Source of the DNA: Lutibacter oceani
GTDB lineage: Bacteria > Bacteroidota > Bacteroidia > Flavobacteriales > Flavobacteriaceae
Assembly (NCBI RefSeq): GCF_003384935.1
Contig: NZ_QTTQ01000009.1
Coordinates: forward strand, 868,001-932,000
DNA length: 64,000 bases
Direction of reading: 5' to 3'
Part shown: piece by piece, positions 43,627-53,033 of the stretch
Position numbering within the stretch: position 1 is the first letter of the stretch
How the letters are laid out: every line of letters starts with the position of its first letter
The notes under the pieces: model-generated
The model's database searches: none
Seen by the model: only the letters and a program-made list of their open reading frames with translations
What the model was told of the DNA's origin: nothing
Position numbers and translations under genes: made by a program

Positions 43627-45924
43627 TTATTTTTCATTAGATAATGAATACGGAAAATCTTCTTTATTAATTCCCCTATTTTTATTGGGTACTTTATCCA
43701 TTTCAATATTAATAATAGCTCCTTTCATTAATTCTGAATAATTTAAATAATTTTTGGTGTATTCTTTTCCATTAAAGGTCATATTTTTAATATAACGATT
43801 TTCGTTGCTATTTTCTGGAGCATTAATTATAATTTCATTTCCATTTTCAAGATTCAATGTAATTTTTTTAAACAACGGAGCACCAATTACATACTCGTCT
43901 GTAGCTGGAGCAACAGAATAAAAGCCCATTGCAGAAAAAACATACCAAGCTGAAGTTTGTCCGTTATCTTCATCGCCACAATACCCATCTGGTGTTGGCA
44001 AATACATCCTATTCATAGTTTCTCTTACCCAATATTGACTTTTCCAAGGTTGCCCTGCATAATTGTATAAATAAGTCATATGCTGAATTGGTTGGTTTCC
44101 GTGAGCATATTGTCCCATATTGGCAATTTGCATTTCTCGTATTTCATGTATTACACCTCCATAATATTTATCTCCAAATATTGGAGGAAGTGAAAAAACC
44201 TGATCTAATTGCGCAACAAATTGATCATTACCACCCATTAAATCAACCAAACCTTGCATGTCATGAAAAACGGACCAGGAATAATGCCAACTATTTCCTT
44301 CGGTAAAATCTCCTCCCCAATCAAAAGGGCTAAAAGGGGTTCTAAATTCTCCTTTTTCACTTTTCCCACGCATCAATTTTGATGCAGGGTCAAACAATTT
44401 TTTATAATTTAAGCTTCTATTTTTATAAAGCATTATTTCTTTTTTGGGCTTATTTAATGATTTTGCTAATTGGTAAATTGAAAAATCATCATAGGCATAT
44501 TCTAAGGTTCTTGCAGCACTTTCATTAATTCCAATATCAAAAGGCACGTATCCTAATTTTTTATAGTATGCTGCACCTGCTCTACCAACAGCTGTCATAG
44601 GTCCCGCATTATTAGCTCCATGAATTAAAGCTTCATATAGCTTTTCAATATCATATTTATAATTATTTCCTATTTTTAAATATGCATCTGAAACTACTGA
44701 AGCAGAATTGTTACCCACCATAATATTCCGTAAACCTGGACTTGCCCACTCTGGCAACCAGCCTGATTCTTTATAGGCATTTACAAGACCTTCCTGCATT
44801 TGAGCACTCATTTCAGGATACATAAAGTTTAGGAATGGAAATAAGGATCTAAATGTATCCCAAAAACCAGTATCTGTAAACATATAGCCGGGTAAAACCT
44901 CACCATTATATGGGCTGTAATGTACTACGTTTCCATTTTCATCATATTCAAAAAACTTTCTTGGAAATAATAACGAACGGTATAAACAAGAATAAAAAGT
45001 TTTAAACTGATCAGCTGTTCCGCCTTCAACTTTTATTTTACTTAATTCTTTGTTCCAATTAGATTTCCCTAATTCTTTAAGTGCGTCAAAATCATTGTTT
45101 CCAATTTCCTTTAAGTTTCTTTCAGCTTGCTCATAACTTATAAAAGATGATGCTACTTTTGCATTTACTTTTTCTCCTTTTGAAGTTTTAAATCCGATAA
45201 TAGCACCTGCATGGTTTGATTTTGACACTAAAGATTCTGATAATTCAGCATCACTAAATGTGTTTGTAATTGTGAATTTTTTATCAAATTTAATTACAAA
45301 ATAATTCTTAAAATTTTCTGGTACACCTCCACTGTTTCGGGTTGTATAACCTATAATTTTATTTTCTTCAGGAATAATTTTCACATAAGAACCTCTATCA
45401 AAAGCATCAATAACAACGTAAGCATTATCTGTTTCAGGAAACGTAAATCTGAATCTTGCAGCGCGATCAGTAGGTGTTATTTCAGTAGTAACATCGTAAT
45501 CCGCTAAATAAACACTGTAATAATACGGTGTAACAATTTCTGCTTTATGCGAAAACCAACTTTCTCGTTCTTCTTCCTTAAAAACCTTTTTACCGGTTAC
45601 AGGCATTATTGAAAACTGTCCGTAATCGTTCATCCAAGGTGATGGTTGATGTGTTTGCTTAAATCCTTTTATTTTGGTAGCATCATAGGTATATGCCCAA
45701 CCGTCTCCCATTTTTCCAGTTTGTGGTGTCCAAAAATTCATTCCCCAAGGAGTAGCAATAGCCGGATATGTATTTCCGTTAGATAAACTATGATGAGAAT
45801 CGGTTCCCATAAGTGGATTTACCCAATCTACTGGATTATCAATAACATTAATTTTTGTAGTTTGTGCCAATAGAAACTGGAAGCAAAAAACAGTAGTTAA
45901 TAAGGTTGTTAAAATTGTTTTCAT
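43627..45924 (-). CDS. GH92 alpha-mannosidase, periplasmic
   Basis: A 765-residue GH92 protein with a cleavable signal peptide (1-20, ending LLAQ) rather than a lipobox. Landmarks are 'WVNPLMGTDSHHSLSNGNTYPA', 'FTDTGFWDTFRSLFPFLN', 'EGNSWHYSWSVFHD' and 'CGDEDNGQTSAWYVFSAMGFYSVAPA'. It differs from the neighbour at the entry motif (GTDSHHSLSNG versus GTAKMGHTYPG), so the two probably cut different alpha-mannosidic linkages or act in different compartments. It lies between the GH43-like gene and the lipoprotein GH92. Confidence 0.93.
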   Translation of the reverse strand: MKTILTTLLTTVFCFQFLLAQTTKINVIDNPVDWVNPLMGTDSHHSLSNGNTYPAIATPWGMNFWTPQTGKMGDGWAYTYDATKIKGFKQTHQPSPWMNDYGQFSIMPVTGKKVFKEEERESWFSHKAEIVTPYYYSVYLADYDVTTEITPTDRAARFRFTFPETDNAYVVIDAFDRGSYVKIIPEENKIIGYTTRNSGGVPENFKNYFVIKFDKKFTITNTFSDAELSESLVSKSNHAGAIIGFKTSKGEKVNAKVASSFISYEQAERNLKEIGNNDFDALKELGKSNWNKELSKIKVEGGTADQFKTFYSCLYRSLLFPRKFFEYDENGNVVHYSPYNGEVLPGYMFTDTGFWDTFRSLFPFLNFMYPEMSAQMQEGLVNAYKESGWLPEWASPGLRNIMVGNNSASVVSDAYLKIGNNYKYDIEKLYEALIHGANNAGPMTAVGRAGAAYYKKLGYVPFDIGINESAARTLEYAYDDFSIYQLAKSLNKPKKEIMLYKNRSLNYKKLFDPASKLMRGKSEKGEFRTPFSPFDWGGDFTEGNSWHYSWSVFHDMQGLVDLMGGNDQFVAQLDQVFSLPPIFGDKYYGGVIHEIREMQIANMGQYAHGNQPIQHMTYLYNYAGQPWKSQYWVRETMNRMYLPTPDGYCGDEDNGQTSAWYVFSAMGFYSVAPATDEYVIGAPLFKKITLNLENGNEIIINAPENSNENRYIKNMTFNGKEYTKNYLNYSELMKGAIINIEMDKVPNKNRGINKEDFPYSLSNEK

Positions 45925-45960
45925 AAGAAGCTACTATTTAAAAGTTATATTATTTATGGT

Positions 45961-46947
45961 TTATTTTTTTAATGGATTTGCTTTTACGCCTTTATTTGTA
46001 ATTATTATTGGCTTTATTAAACCATTTTTATCAAATTTCATTTCATCTATGCAAGTTACTCTAGAATTTCCATCAGTTTCGTTTAAAGGTCTTCTATGGT
46101 AAACAATATAATAAGTATCTTTTTTAGGATCTTTTATAACAGAATGATGACCTGCACCTGTTGCAATTTTAGCATCTTGCTGTAAAATTTTTCCAATACG
46201 TTTAAAAGGTCCCATCGGAGAATCTGAAATAGCATAGGCTACACTATAATCTGGGCCTGTCCAACCACCTTCTGACCACATAAAGTAATATTTACCATTT
46301 CTAATAAACATAAAAGGACCTTCAACATAATTTTCAGGAGTAATTTCTTTAAAAATAGTACCATTTTCAAAAGGGATAAAACCTGTAAAATCATCATTTA
46401 ATTTTGAAACATTACAGTGTCTCCAACCTCCATAAAAAAGGTAATATTGACCGTCTTTATCTTTAAAAGCAAATTGATCTATAGGTTGTGCTCCGTTGTA
46501 AAATTTATCAATTAACGGTTTTCCTAAATGATCTTTATAAGGTCCTTCCGGTTTGGAAGCAACAGCAACTCCAATACCGCCTTCTTCATTATCATTTTGT
46601 ATGTCGTTTGCTCCAAAAAAAAGAAAGTATTTTTTATCTTTTTCTATAATAGAAGGTGCCCACATTGCACGTTTGGCCCATTTAACTGAAATGGTATCCA
46701 ATACCTTTTCGTGTTTTGTCCAGTTTACCAAATCTGGTGAAGAAAACGCGTCTAAAAAAACTTGTTTTTCATAAGGAGCGGAATACGTAGGAAATACCCA
46801 ATATTGATTATCAAAAATAATCCCTTCAGGATCGGCATACCAACCTTTAAAAATTGGATTTCCAGCAGTTTTTTTATTTGAATTATTGTTTTGAGAAACA
46901 GTAACTATGCTGACTAAAAAAATTAAGTAAATAACTATTTTTTTCAT
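45961..46947 (-). CDS. GH43-like glycoside hydrolase
   Basis: A 328-residue exported protein (signal peptide 1-19) of the five-bladed beta-propeller GH43 type. Candidate catalytic residues are Asp39 in 'GWYADPEGI', Asp157 in 'AQPIDQFAF' and Glu209 in 'YVEGPFMF', matching the base, pKa-modulator and acid positions. GH43 enzymes usually attack arabino- or xylo-sugars; the association with two GH92 enzymes suggests a decorated mannan or N-glycan-like target, but this is inference. It follows the transporter gene by 47 bases. Confidence 0.82.
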   Translation of the reverse strand: MKKIVIYLIFLVSIVTVSQNNNSNKKTAGNPIFKGWYADPEGIIFDNQYWVFPTYSAPYEKQVFLDAFSSPDLVNWTKHEKVLDTISVKWAKRAMWAPSIIEKDKKYFLFFGANDIQNDNEEGGIGVAVASKPEGPYKDHLGKPLIDKFYNGAQPIDQFAFKDKDGQYYLFYGGWRHCNVSKLNDDFTGFIPFENGTIFKEITPENYVEGPFMFIRNGKYYFMWSEGGWTGPDYSVAYAISDSPMGPFKRIGKILQQDAKIATGAGHHSVIKDPKKDTYYIVYHRRPLNETDGNSRVTCIDEMKFDKNGLIKPIIITNKGVKANPLKK

Positions 46948-46994
46948 TTTATGAATTTTATTTTTAAGTTTCCTATCAATTAAAAACTTAGCGT

Positions 46995-48311
46995 TTAGAC
47001 AACCTTAAATTTATGATTTTTACTTACCCAGTTTCCATAGAGTGCTATAAAAACAAAACATATAGCTGGAAGTAAAAATGAAAAATTTATTTCTGATACT
47101 CCCAAAATTTTAATATCACTTACTCCATTTCCACCTAAATCTATAATAATTCCTTGTAATTTAGGCATTAATGCACCCCCTACAATTGCCATAACCAAAC
47201 CGGCAGCGCCAATTTTAGATTCTTCTTCTTTTAAACCTTCCAAAGCAATTCCATAAATGGTTGGAAACATTAAAGACATACAAAAAGAAATACCCACCAA
47301 ACTATAAAGCCCAGAAATTCCTTCAATAAAAATAGTACCTAATGAAAATATAACAGCCAATACTGAAAAATACATTAACAATTTTCCTGAGCTTATAAAA
47401 CGTAACATATAAGTTCCAATAATACGTCCAACCAAAAATATTATAAAAGCAAAAAATTGATAATTAGCAGCAAATTCACTTTGTATATGTATTGCCTCTG
47501 CATATTGATAAATATAGGTCCAACACATAATTTGCGCACCCACATAAAGCACTTGTGACAAAACACCGAAAACATATTTTTTATTAGCAAATAACTTTTT
47601 AAATGTGGTTGACAAAGGAGGAATAACTCCTTCTCCTTTAGCCTGAGGCATTTTATTAATAGCGATTAGAACAAAAACAAATAAAACTACAATCCCTAAA
47701 ATTACATAAGGATCTCTAATTACCATTAAATCGGAAGTTCTTATTAAAATTTTACGCGCTTCTTCTAACGATGCAAAATCGGTAATATCATCTGATTGTA
47801 ATTTACGGAGTACAAAATATTGCGCCACTAAAAGTCCGCCAACCAAACCTACAGGATTAAATGCCTGCGCTAAATTTAATCTTTGAGTTGCTGTTTTTTC
47901 ATCTCCCATAGCAAGAATGTATGGATTTGCAGTAGTTTCTAAAAAAGCCAATCCAAAAGTTAATACATACAATCCTAAACAGAAAAACCAAAATTGTTCA
48001 GTAATTGCCGCTGGATAAAATAAAAGTGCACCCGCTCCATACAACGCAAGCCCAATTAATACACCTGTTTTATAAGAATATTTTCTAACAAAAAGTGCTG
48101 CTGGTAATGCCATACAAAAATAACCTCCATAAAAAGCCATTTGTACCCACGCTGCTTGTGAATTTGATAGTTCCAATACTTTTTTAAAAGCTTGTACCAT
48201 AGGATCGGTTACTGCATTTGCAAAACCCCATAATGCAAATAAGGAAGTAATTAAAATAAAAGGAAAGATTTGTTTTTTGGGAACAACAGGTATTTTATTT
48301 ATAGCGCTCAT
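46995..48311 (-). CDS. FucP-family sugar:proton symporter (MFS)
   Basis: A 438-residue inner-membrane transporter with 12 predicted helices. The FucP/GluP subfamily marks are 'FALWGFANAVTDPMVQAFKKV' at the start of helix 1, 'YGGYFCMALPAALFVRKYSYKTGVLIGL' and 'ETTANPYILAMGDEKTATQRLNLAQAFNPVG'. Members move fucose, glucose, galactose or mannose. With GH92 enzymes and a ROK kinase beside it, mannose is the likely substrate. It lies 70 bases after the kinase gene. Confidence 0.9.
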   Translation of the reverse strand: MSAINKIPVVPKKQIFPFILITSLFALWGFANAVTDPMVQAFKKVLELSNSQAAWVQMAFYGGYFCMALPAALFVRKYSYKTGVLIGLALYGAGALLFYPAAITEQFWFFCLGLYVLTFGLAFLETTANPYILAMGDEKTATQRLNLAQAFNPVGLVGGLLVAQYFVLRKLQSDDITDFASLEEARKILIRTSDLMVIRDPYVILGIVVLFVFVLIAINKMPQAKGEGVIPPLSTTFKKLFANKKYVFGVLSQVLYVGAQIMCWTYIYQYAEAIHIQSEFAANYQFFAFIIFLVGRIIGTYMLRFISSGKLLMYFSVLAVIFSLGTIFIEGISGLYSLVGISFCMSLMFPTIYGIALEGLKEEESKIGAAGLVMAIVGGALMPKLQGIIIDLGGNGVSDIKILGVSEINFSFLLPAICFVFIALYGNWVSKNHKFKVV

Positions 48312-48381
48312 TTTTTATTTACTGTTTTTATATTATTTGATTAAAACTCTTTGAAAAATTAGTTAAAAAATTTTATTGAAA

Positions 48382-49305
48382 TTAAAATAGTGGTAAGTCG
48401 TTTTTAATGGTTTCCCAAAAATTCGTATTAAATAAATACGAAGCACCAATTATGTTTGCTTGTTCTGTATTTTCTAAAACAAGCACTTCTATATTTATAT
48501 TTTTTTTCTTCCAAATATTTACAAGGTTTGATAAAAATAAATGATGTGCTTTTGAAATACTACCGCCTAATACCAACAGGTTACTGTTAAAATCCAATAC
48601 ATATGAGGCTAAAAAATCACTTAAATTTATAGCAAATTCATTAAATATTTTTAAACTATACACATCATTTTTAGTAACAATTTCTTTAACCCCTTCAACA
48701 TTTTCACCATTTGAATACATTTTATATTTTGAAACAAACCAACGTGTAGAAAAATAGTCATCTGCTATACCTTTTTGAAAAGGTTTATCCCATAAACAAC
48801 CACCTAAAGGGACAGATTTACCTTTAACAACAGGAATAAAATTATTTAAAAAAGCTGCTCCAAACCCTGTTCCTAAAGTAATTGCCAACACTTTTTTACA
48901 AATACCATGACCTCCCTTTAAAGAACCTCCAACACCAAAAGCAGTTGCATCATTTAAAAACCGAATTGGTATGTTTTTTATTAATAAATATTTAGGCAAT
49001 TCTAAAGCTATTGAAACTTCATATAGAGATTCATATTTATCATTCCCCTTAAATAAAGCTGTACCTGTTTTATAATTGAATGGACCAGGCATTGCAAATC
49101 CAATTCCAATAATTTCTTTATTTCTTATTTCATTTATAGTTTTATTAATAACATTTCCCCAGGTTTGTAAAATTAACTCTTTGGTATCTTTATTATTTAT
49201 AACACTATAATAATATGATTCTTCTATTATAGTTAAAGTTTCTATATCTATTGCGGCACACGCAATGTGGCTTCCACCAACATCTACTCCAATTGCTATT
49301 GGCAT
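48382..49305 (-). CDS. ROK family sugar kinase
   Basis: A 307-residue cytoplasmic kinase of the ROK superfamily. The phosphate-binding motif 'GVDVGGSHIACAAID', the substrate-side 'FLNDATAFGVGGS', 'LAITLGTGFGAAFL' and a C-terminal 'LGGSISKAHHLF' are visible. The usual ROK zinc knuckle (CxCGxxGC) is absent. It probably phosphorylates the hexose brought in by the adjacent transporter. The candidate LacI operator (49395-49406) lies 90 bases before the start, so this is the first gene of the operon. Confidence 0.88.
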   Translation of the reverse strand: MPIAIGVDVGGSHIACAAIDIETLTIIEESYYYSVINNKDTKELILQTWGNVINKTINEIRNKEIIGIGFAMPGPFNYKTGTALFKGNDKYESLYEVSIALELPKYLLIKNIPIRFLNDATAFGVGGSLKGGHGICKKVLAITLGTGFGAAFLNNFIPVVKGKSVPLGGCLWDKPFQKGIADDYFSTRWFVSKYKMYSNGENVEGVKEIVTKNDVYSLKIFNEFAINLSDFLASYVLDFNSNLLVLGGSISKAHHLFLSNLVNIWKKKNINIEVLVLENTEQANIIGASYLFNTNFWETIKNDLPLF

Positions 49306-49394
49306 TCATTCTATTTTTTAAATTAATAGATCTTATTTATAATGCTGCTGTAATAACTTATTTTAAACATTTTATTAAAGCATTGCTAAAATAC

Positions 49395-49406
49395 TAAATC
49401 GTTTTA
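49395..49406. promoter_or_regulatory. Candidate LacI-type operator
   Basis: TAAATCGTTTTA (plus strand) is a near-palindrome with the central CG typical of LacI/PurR operators, and lies inside a wider GCTAAAA ... TTTTAGC inverted repeat (49385-49408). It lies between the lacI stop and the kinase start. Confidence 0.5.
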
Positions 49407-49463
49407 GCTTAAAAAAATAAAAAATAAAAAAAAATGATCTTTTTATTTTTTTTAATGAAAGGC

Positions 49464-50498
49464 TTATTCTTTAACTTTTGATGATTCTCTAACAACAAGT
49501 TTAGCTTTTAAAACAATTTTTTTTGGAGGATGTGCTACTTTAGGGTTTTTTAGTAGTGCTAACATAGTTTTCATAAGTTCTTTTGCCATTTCTTCAAGAG
49601 GCTGAGATACTGCTGTTATTGTTGGGGTATAAATAGTAAAAAGTTCATTATCATCAAATGTTACTATTCCCATTTTATTAAGCGCATTAGGAAAACTTTC
49701 TTTTATTACTGCTAATCCATTTTTAGTGAGGTAATTAGTTGTAAAAAAAGCAGCATCCAAATCAGGGTTTTCATAAAAAAATTTGGTAATACTTTCTTTT
49801 CCTTGAAGCGTTGTTTTTTCTTTATAAGGCAATATTAGAACATTGGTTGGCAGCTGGTATGCCGCCATTGCTTTTTTATACCCTTCTAACCTACCTAGCA
49901 TTTGAGTTTGCCGAACATCTGTAGTAATTAAAGCAATATTTTTAAAATTATTTTTAATTAAATGCTCACAAGCACAATAGGAAGCTTTTTCATTATCAAT
50001 AATTACATGGTCTATATCTAAATCCGGAAAATACCTGTCACATAAAACTACTGGTATTTTTTCGGCTTTTAATGCAGCAATTTTATCTTGAATCCCAGGA
50101 GATGGAACAATCATAAACCCATCTACCTGGCGTTCTTTAAATAAATCTATAAGTTCTAAGGATTTTTTATCATCATTTTCATTACTACAAAAAAGCACTT
50201 TATACCCTTTTTGGTATGCAATATCTTCTATTATTCTTGCCAATCTGGAAAAGAAATGATTAGAAATATCTTCAACCATAAAAACTATAATTTTAGATTT
50301 TCCTGTTCGAAGACTTTGTGCTAATTGATTTGGTCTGTAGCCAATGAGTTCAATATAATCTAGAATTTTTTTTGTAACCGCTTCTGAAATCCTTTTTTCC
50401 TTCGCTTTTCCATTCAAAACAAATGACACCGTTGTAACAGAAACTCCTAATTCTGCAGCTATACCTTTTATAGAATTACGTTTACTTTTATTCTTCAT
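49464..50498 (-). CDS. LacI-family transcriptional regulator
   Basis: A 344-residue regulator. The N-terminal helix-turn-helix is 'SIKGIAAELGVSVTTVSFVLNGK', followed by the hinge helix 'GYRPNQLAQSLRTGKS' and a periplasmic-binding-protein-like effector domain ('IIVFMVEDISNHFFSRLARIIEDIAYQKGYKV'). It is the probable controller of the downstream carbohydrate operon, presumably as a repressor released by a mannose-derived ligand. The gap of 158 bases to the kinase gene contains the candidate operator. Confidence 0.92.
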   Translation of the reverse strand: MKNKSKRNSIKGIAAELGVSVTTVSFVLNGKAKEKRISEAVTKKILDYIELIGYRPNQLAQSLRTGKSKIIVFMVEDISNHFFSRLARIIEDIAYQKGYKVLFCSNENDDKKSLELIDLFKERQVDGFMIVPSPGIQDKIAALKAEKIPVVLCDRYFPDLDIDHVIIDNEKASYCACEHLIKNNFKNIALITTDVRQTQMLGRLEGYKKAMAAYQLPTNVLILPYKEKTTLQGKESITKFFYENPDLDAAFFTTNYLTKNGLAVIKESFPNALNKMGIVTFDDNELFTIYTPTITAVSQPLEEMAKELMKTMLALLKNPKVAHPPKKIVLKAKLVVRESSKVKE

Positions 50499-50576
50499 AT
50501 AAATTTAATAATTACAACTCATAAAACATTTATACCATTTTAAATGACCTGATTTTATTTGGTAAAATTAGTTTTT

Positions 50577-51392
50577 TTATTTCATAGTATTAGATTTGAT
50601 GAAATTCAATAATAATGGATATGCTGGTGCTGTCATATTATGACCGTAACCTTGCATTTCAAACTGCGTAATGTTTTCTTGACCTGAAACTTTCATCATC
50701 CTGTAGAAATAAGCATTTTCTTCATAGCGTCCCAACATTTCTAATTCACGATCTCCTGTAATTAACAATGTGGGTGGTGCATCATTTCTAACAAAAAACA
50801 ATGGAGCCCATTCATCAATTATTGGTTGTTCTCCAGAAATTCCTTGTTCTTTACGAATTGTGAAATGCGTAATTGTATGTCCGCTAAATGGAACAAGCCC
50901 TGCAACTTTATTGGCATCTATTTTATGTTTCTCTAAATATTCCTTATTCATAACGGTCATTAAGGCTAAGTACCCTCCGGCTGAATGTCCCGAAACAAAA
51001 ATTGCATTTACATCTCCATTGTATTTTTCTATATTATTAAAAACCCAAGCAATTGCAGCCGCTGCATCATCTATACAAACTTTTGCTTTTACTTTTGGTG
51101 CAAGCCTATAACCAACACCTACAATACAATATCCTTTTTCTTTTAAATCTTGTGGTATTTCTTTTTGCCCTCCAGTTAATCCACCTCCGTGAAACCAAAT
51201 AATAACAGGTACTTTTTTAGCTCCTTTTGGAGAATAAATATCTAAAATACATTGTTCATTTTGATATGTATTTTGGTTTTCATCTGTGATTTTATAATAT
51301 GGAATATTATCAGCTTCTATATAATTACTATCCTGAGAATAAACACTTATTGAAGTAGTTATTATGAGAATATAAAGGAGTATTTTTTTCAT
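50577..51392 (-). CDS. Alpha/beta-hydrolase fold esterase, exported
   Basis: A 271-residue protein when started at the ATG at 51392, which gives the signal peptide MKKILLYILIITTSISVYSQ; the open frame is 8 codons longer. The oxyanion motif 'WFHGGGLTGGQK' and the nucleophile elbow 'SGHSAGGYLAL' place it in the acetylxylan-esterase/carboxylesterase (BD-FAE-like) group, and the His is in 'GYGHNMTAP'. It may remove acetyl groups from the polysaccharide handled by the adjacent enzymes. It is transcribed toward lacI, 78 bases away. Confidence 0.87.
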   Translation of the reverse strand: MKKILLYILIITTSISVYSQDSNYIEADNIPYYKITDENQNTYQNEQCILDIYSPKGAKKVPVIIWFHGGGLTGGQKEIPQDLKEKGYCIVGVGYRLAPKVKAKVCIDDAAAAIAWVFNNIEKYNGDVNAIFVSGHSAGGYLALMTVMNKEYLEKHKIDANKVAGLVPFSGHTITHFTIRKEQGISGEQPIIDEWAPLFFVRNDAPPTLLITGDRELEMLGRYEENAYFYRMMKVSGQENITQFEMQGYGHNMTAPAYPLLLNFIKSNTMK

Positions 51393-51638
51393 TTTTAGTT
51401 TACTATTTAATATCAAATATACTTATAAGTTGTAAATTATTCAGGTTTAAAATACATTAATTATCAGTTTTAATAGTAATGTTTCCTCCATAAAAATTAA
51501 TAAGTCTGGGCATATATTGAGGTACAAAAAATGAAACTTGCCAAAAGTGTTTACCTCTCTCTCTATATATATATTCCTAATACGGTGAGGATTAATAACG
51601 AGTAATTAAATCACCATTTTCCAATCTTCCGCCTCTAA

Positions 51639-51737
51639 AAATTGGTACTTGATACAACAGATGCAGAAATTGAGCGCATGGTTTACAAATTATACAAGCT
51701 AACCGAAGATGAGGTTGCAATAGTTGAAAACAAATAA
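51639..51737 (+). pseudogene. C-terminal remnant of a restriction-modification type protein
   Basis: A frame preceded by a stop at 51636-51638 encodes about 32 residues (LVLDTTDAEIERMVYKL, then YKLTEDEVAIVENK) ending at TAA 51735-51737. The pattern 'IxxMVYxLYxLTxxExxIVE' is one I know as the tail of type II restriction-modification methyltransferases and related specificity subunits. There is no start or upstream domain. The remnant lies 125 bases from tRNA-Leu, a common integration target. Confidence 0.5.
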
Positions 51738-51825
51738 AATTGACCAACATACTTTATAATAAAGTACGTTTAAAAAATGGTAAAAAAATAAATATTTGAT
51801 ACTATTTCGGTATCAATAAATATGC

Positions 51826-51860
51826 AAAAAGCTGATAATTAAATAATTATCAGCTTTTTT
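51826..51860 (-). terminator. Terminator after tRNA-Leu
   Basis: AAAAAGCTGATAATT (51826-51840) and its exact complement (51845-51859) form a 15-bp stem with a 4-base loop; on the minus strand, 3' of the tRNA, the stem ends in a T run. Confidence 0.85.
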
Positions 51861-51862
51861 AG

Positions 51863-51946
51863 TACCTCGAGTGGGAATCGAACCCACACTCCGTTGCCAG
51901 AACTGGATTTTGAATCCAGCGCGTCTACCAATTCCGCCATCGAGGC
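51863..51946 (-). tRNA. tRNA-Leu (anticodon CAA)
   Basis: An 84-base class II tRNA without encoded CCA. The acceptor stem GCCTCGA / TCGAGGT, the D-arm, an anticodon stem CTGGA / TCCAG with loop TTCAAAA (anticodon CAA at 51910-51912), a short variable arm and the T-arm GTGGGTTCGATTCCCAC are visible. The first acceptor pair is G-T, a wobble. Confidence 0.95.
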
Positions 51947-52032
51947 TTGTTTACGGATTGCAAATTTATAAATAATTTTCATCTAAAGCCTAAAAAAAAC
52001 GTGAAGTTGTTTAATAACTCTATAATTAATTT

Positions 52033-52040
52033 TAAATTTG
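52033..52040 (+). promoter_or_regulatory. Candidate -7 box for prs
   Basis: TAAATTTG fits TAnnTTTG, 29 bases before the ATG at 52070; a TTG lies 22 bases upstream. Confidence 0.5.
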
Positions 52041-52069
52041 CGCACAACAAACAACAACACAACTTAAAA

Positions 52070-53011
52070 ATGGGAAACAGTCAACTAGCACCAAAAATTT
52101 TTGCTTGCAGGCAAAGTAGGGTTTTGGCACAAAAAATTGCCGATTCTTATGGCCTTGAACTTGGAAATGTTAAAATTTCAGAATTCAGTGATGGTGAATT
52201 TCAACCAGCTTTAGTAGAATCCGTTAGAGGAAGACGTATATTTATTATTGGTTCCACTTTTCCTTCATCAGATAATTTAATGGAAATGCTTTTAATATTA
52301 GACGCTGCAAAAAGAGCATCTGCACGTCATATAACAGCAGTTATTCCATATTTTGGTTGGGCAAGACAAGACAGAAAAGACCAACCACGCGTAGCAATAG
52401 GTGCAAAATTGGTAGCAAACCTAATTCAGGCTGCTGGTGCAACAAGAATTATGACCATGGATTTACATGCCGATCAAATTCAAGGATTTTTTGAAAAACC
52501 AGTAGATCATTTATATGCATCAACAATTTTCCTTCCTTATATAGATAGACTTAACTTAGAAAACATTACAATTGCATCTCCTGATATGGGTGGTTCAAAA
52601 CGTGCCTATGCTTATTCTAAATTTTTAGAAAGTGAAGTTGTAATTTGCTACAAACAACGTTTAAAAGCAAATATAATTGACACTATGGAACTTATAGGGG
52701 AAGTGGAAGGAAGAAATGTAATTTTAGTTGATGATATGATAGATACTGGAGGTACGCTGGCTAAAGCAGCCGATTTAATGATGGAAAAAGGTGCTTTAAG
52801 TGTTCGTGCAATTTGTACACATCCTATTTTATCGGGCGAAGCCTATAGCAGAATAGAAAACTCTAAATTAAAAGAATTAATAGTTTCAGACACAATTCCT
52901 TTAAAAAGAGAGAGTTCTAAAATAAAAGTTGTATCTTGCGCGCCTTTGTTCGCAGACGTGATGCATAAAGTGCAAGATAACAGGTCAATAAGCGGGCAAT
53001 TTTTAATGTAA
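52070..53011 (+). CDS. prs: Ribose-phosphate pyrophosphokinase
   Basis: A 313-residue enzyme that makes PRPP from ribose 5-phosphate and ATP, feeding nucleotide, His and Trp synthesis. The ATG at 52070 gives 'MGNSQLAPKIFACRQSRVLA'; the frame is open to 51947 but that part overlaps tRNA-Leu. Motifs include 'KISEFSDGEFQ', 'IPYFGWARQDRKD', the metal site 'TMDLHADQIQGFF' and the PRPP loop 'VILVDDMIDTGGTL'. Co-transcribed with rplY 22 bases downstream. Confidence 0.96.
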   Translation: MGNSQLAPKIFACRQSRVLAQKIADSYGLELGNVKISEFSDGEFQPALVESVRGRRIFIIGSTFPSSDNLMEMLLILDAAKRASARHITAVIPYFGWARQDRKDQPRVAIGAKLVANLIQAAGATRIMTMDLHADQIQGFFEKPVDHLYASTIFLPYIDRLNLENITIASPDMGGSKRAYAYSKFLESEVVICYKQRLKANIIDTMELIGEVEGRNVILVDDMIDTGGTLAKAADLMMEKGALSVRAICTHPILSGEAYSRIENSKLKELIVSDTIPLKRESSKIKVVSCAPLFADVMHKVQDNRSISGQFLM

Positions 53012-53033
53012 ATAATTAATAAACAATAAATAA

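Larger units (their letters stand above)
51393..51862. other. 470-base palindrome-rich intergenic region
   Basis: Lies between the esterase and tRNA-Leu. It holds a (CT)n/(AT)n microsatellite (51554-51574), a remnant coding fragment (51639-51737) and three palindromes: TACTTTATAATAAAGTA (51750-51766), TTGATAC/GTATCAA (51796-51816) and a terminator (51826-51859). I see no intact gene. Confidence 0.55.

Noticed and set aside
51584-51641. Minus-strand fragment reading PIFRGGRLENGDLITRY then a stop
   Set aside because: About 17 residues only, without a start or context; it could be more element debris but cannot be assigned.
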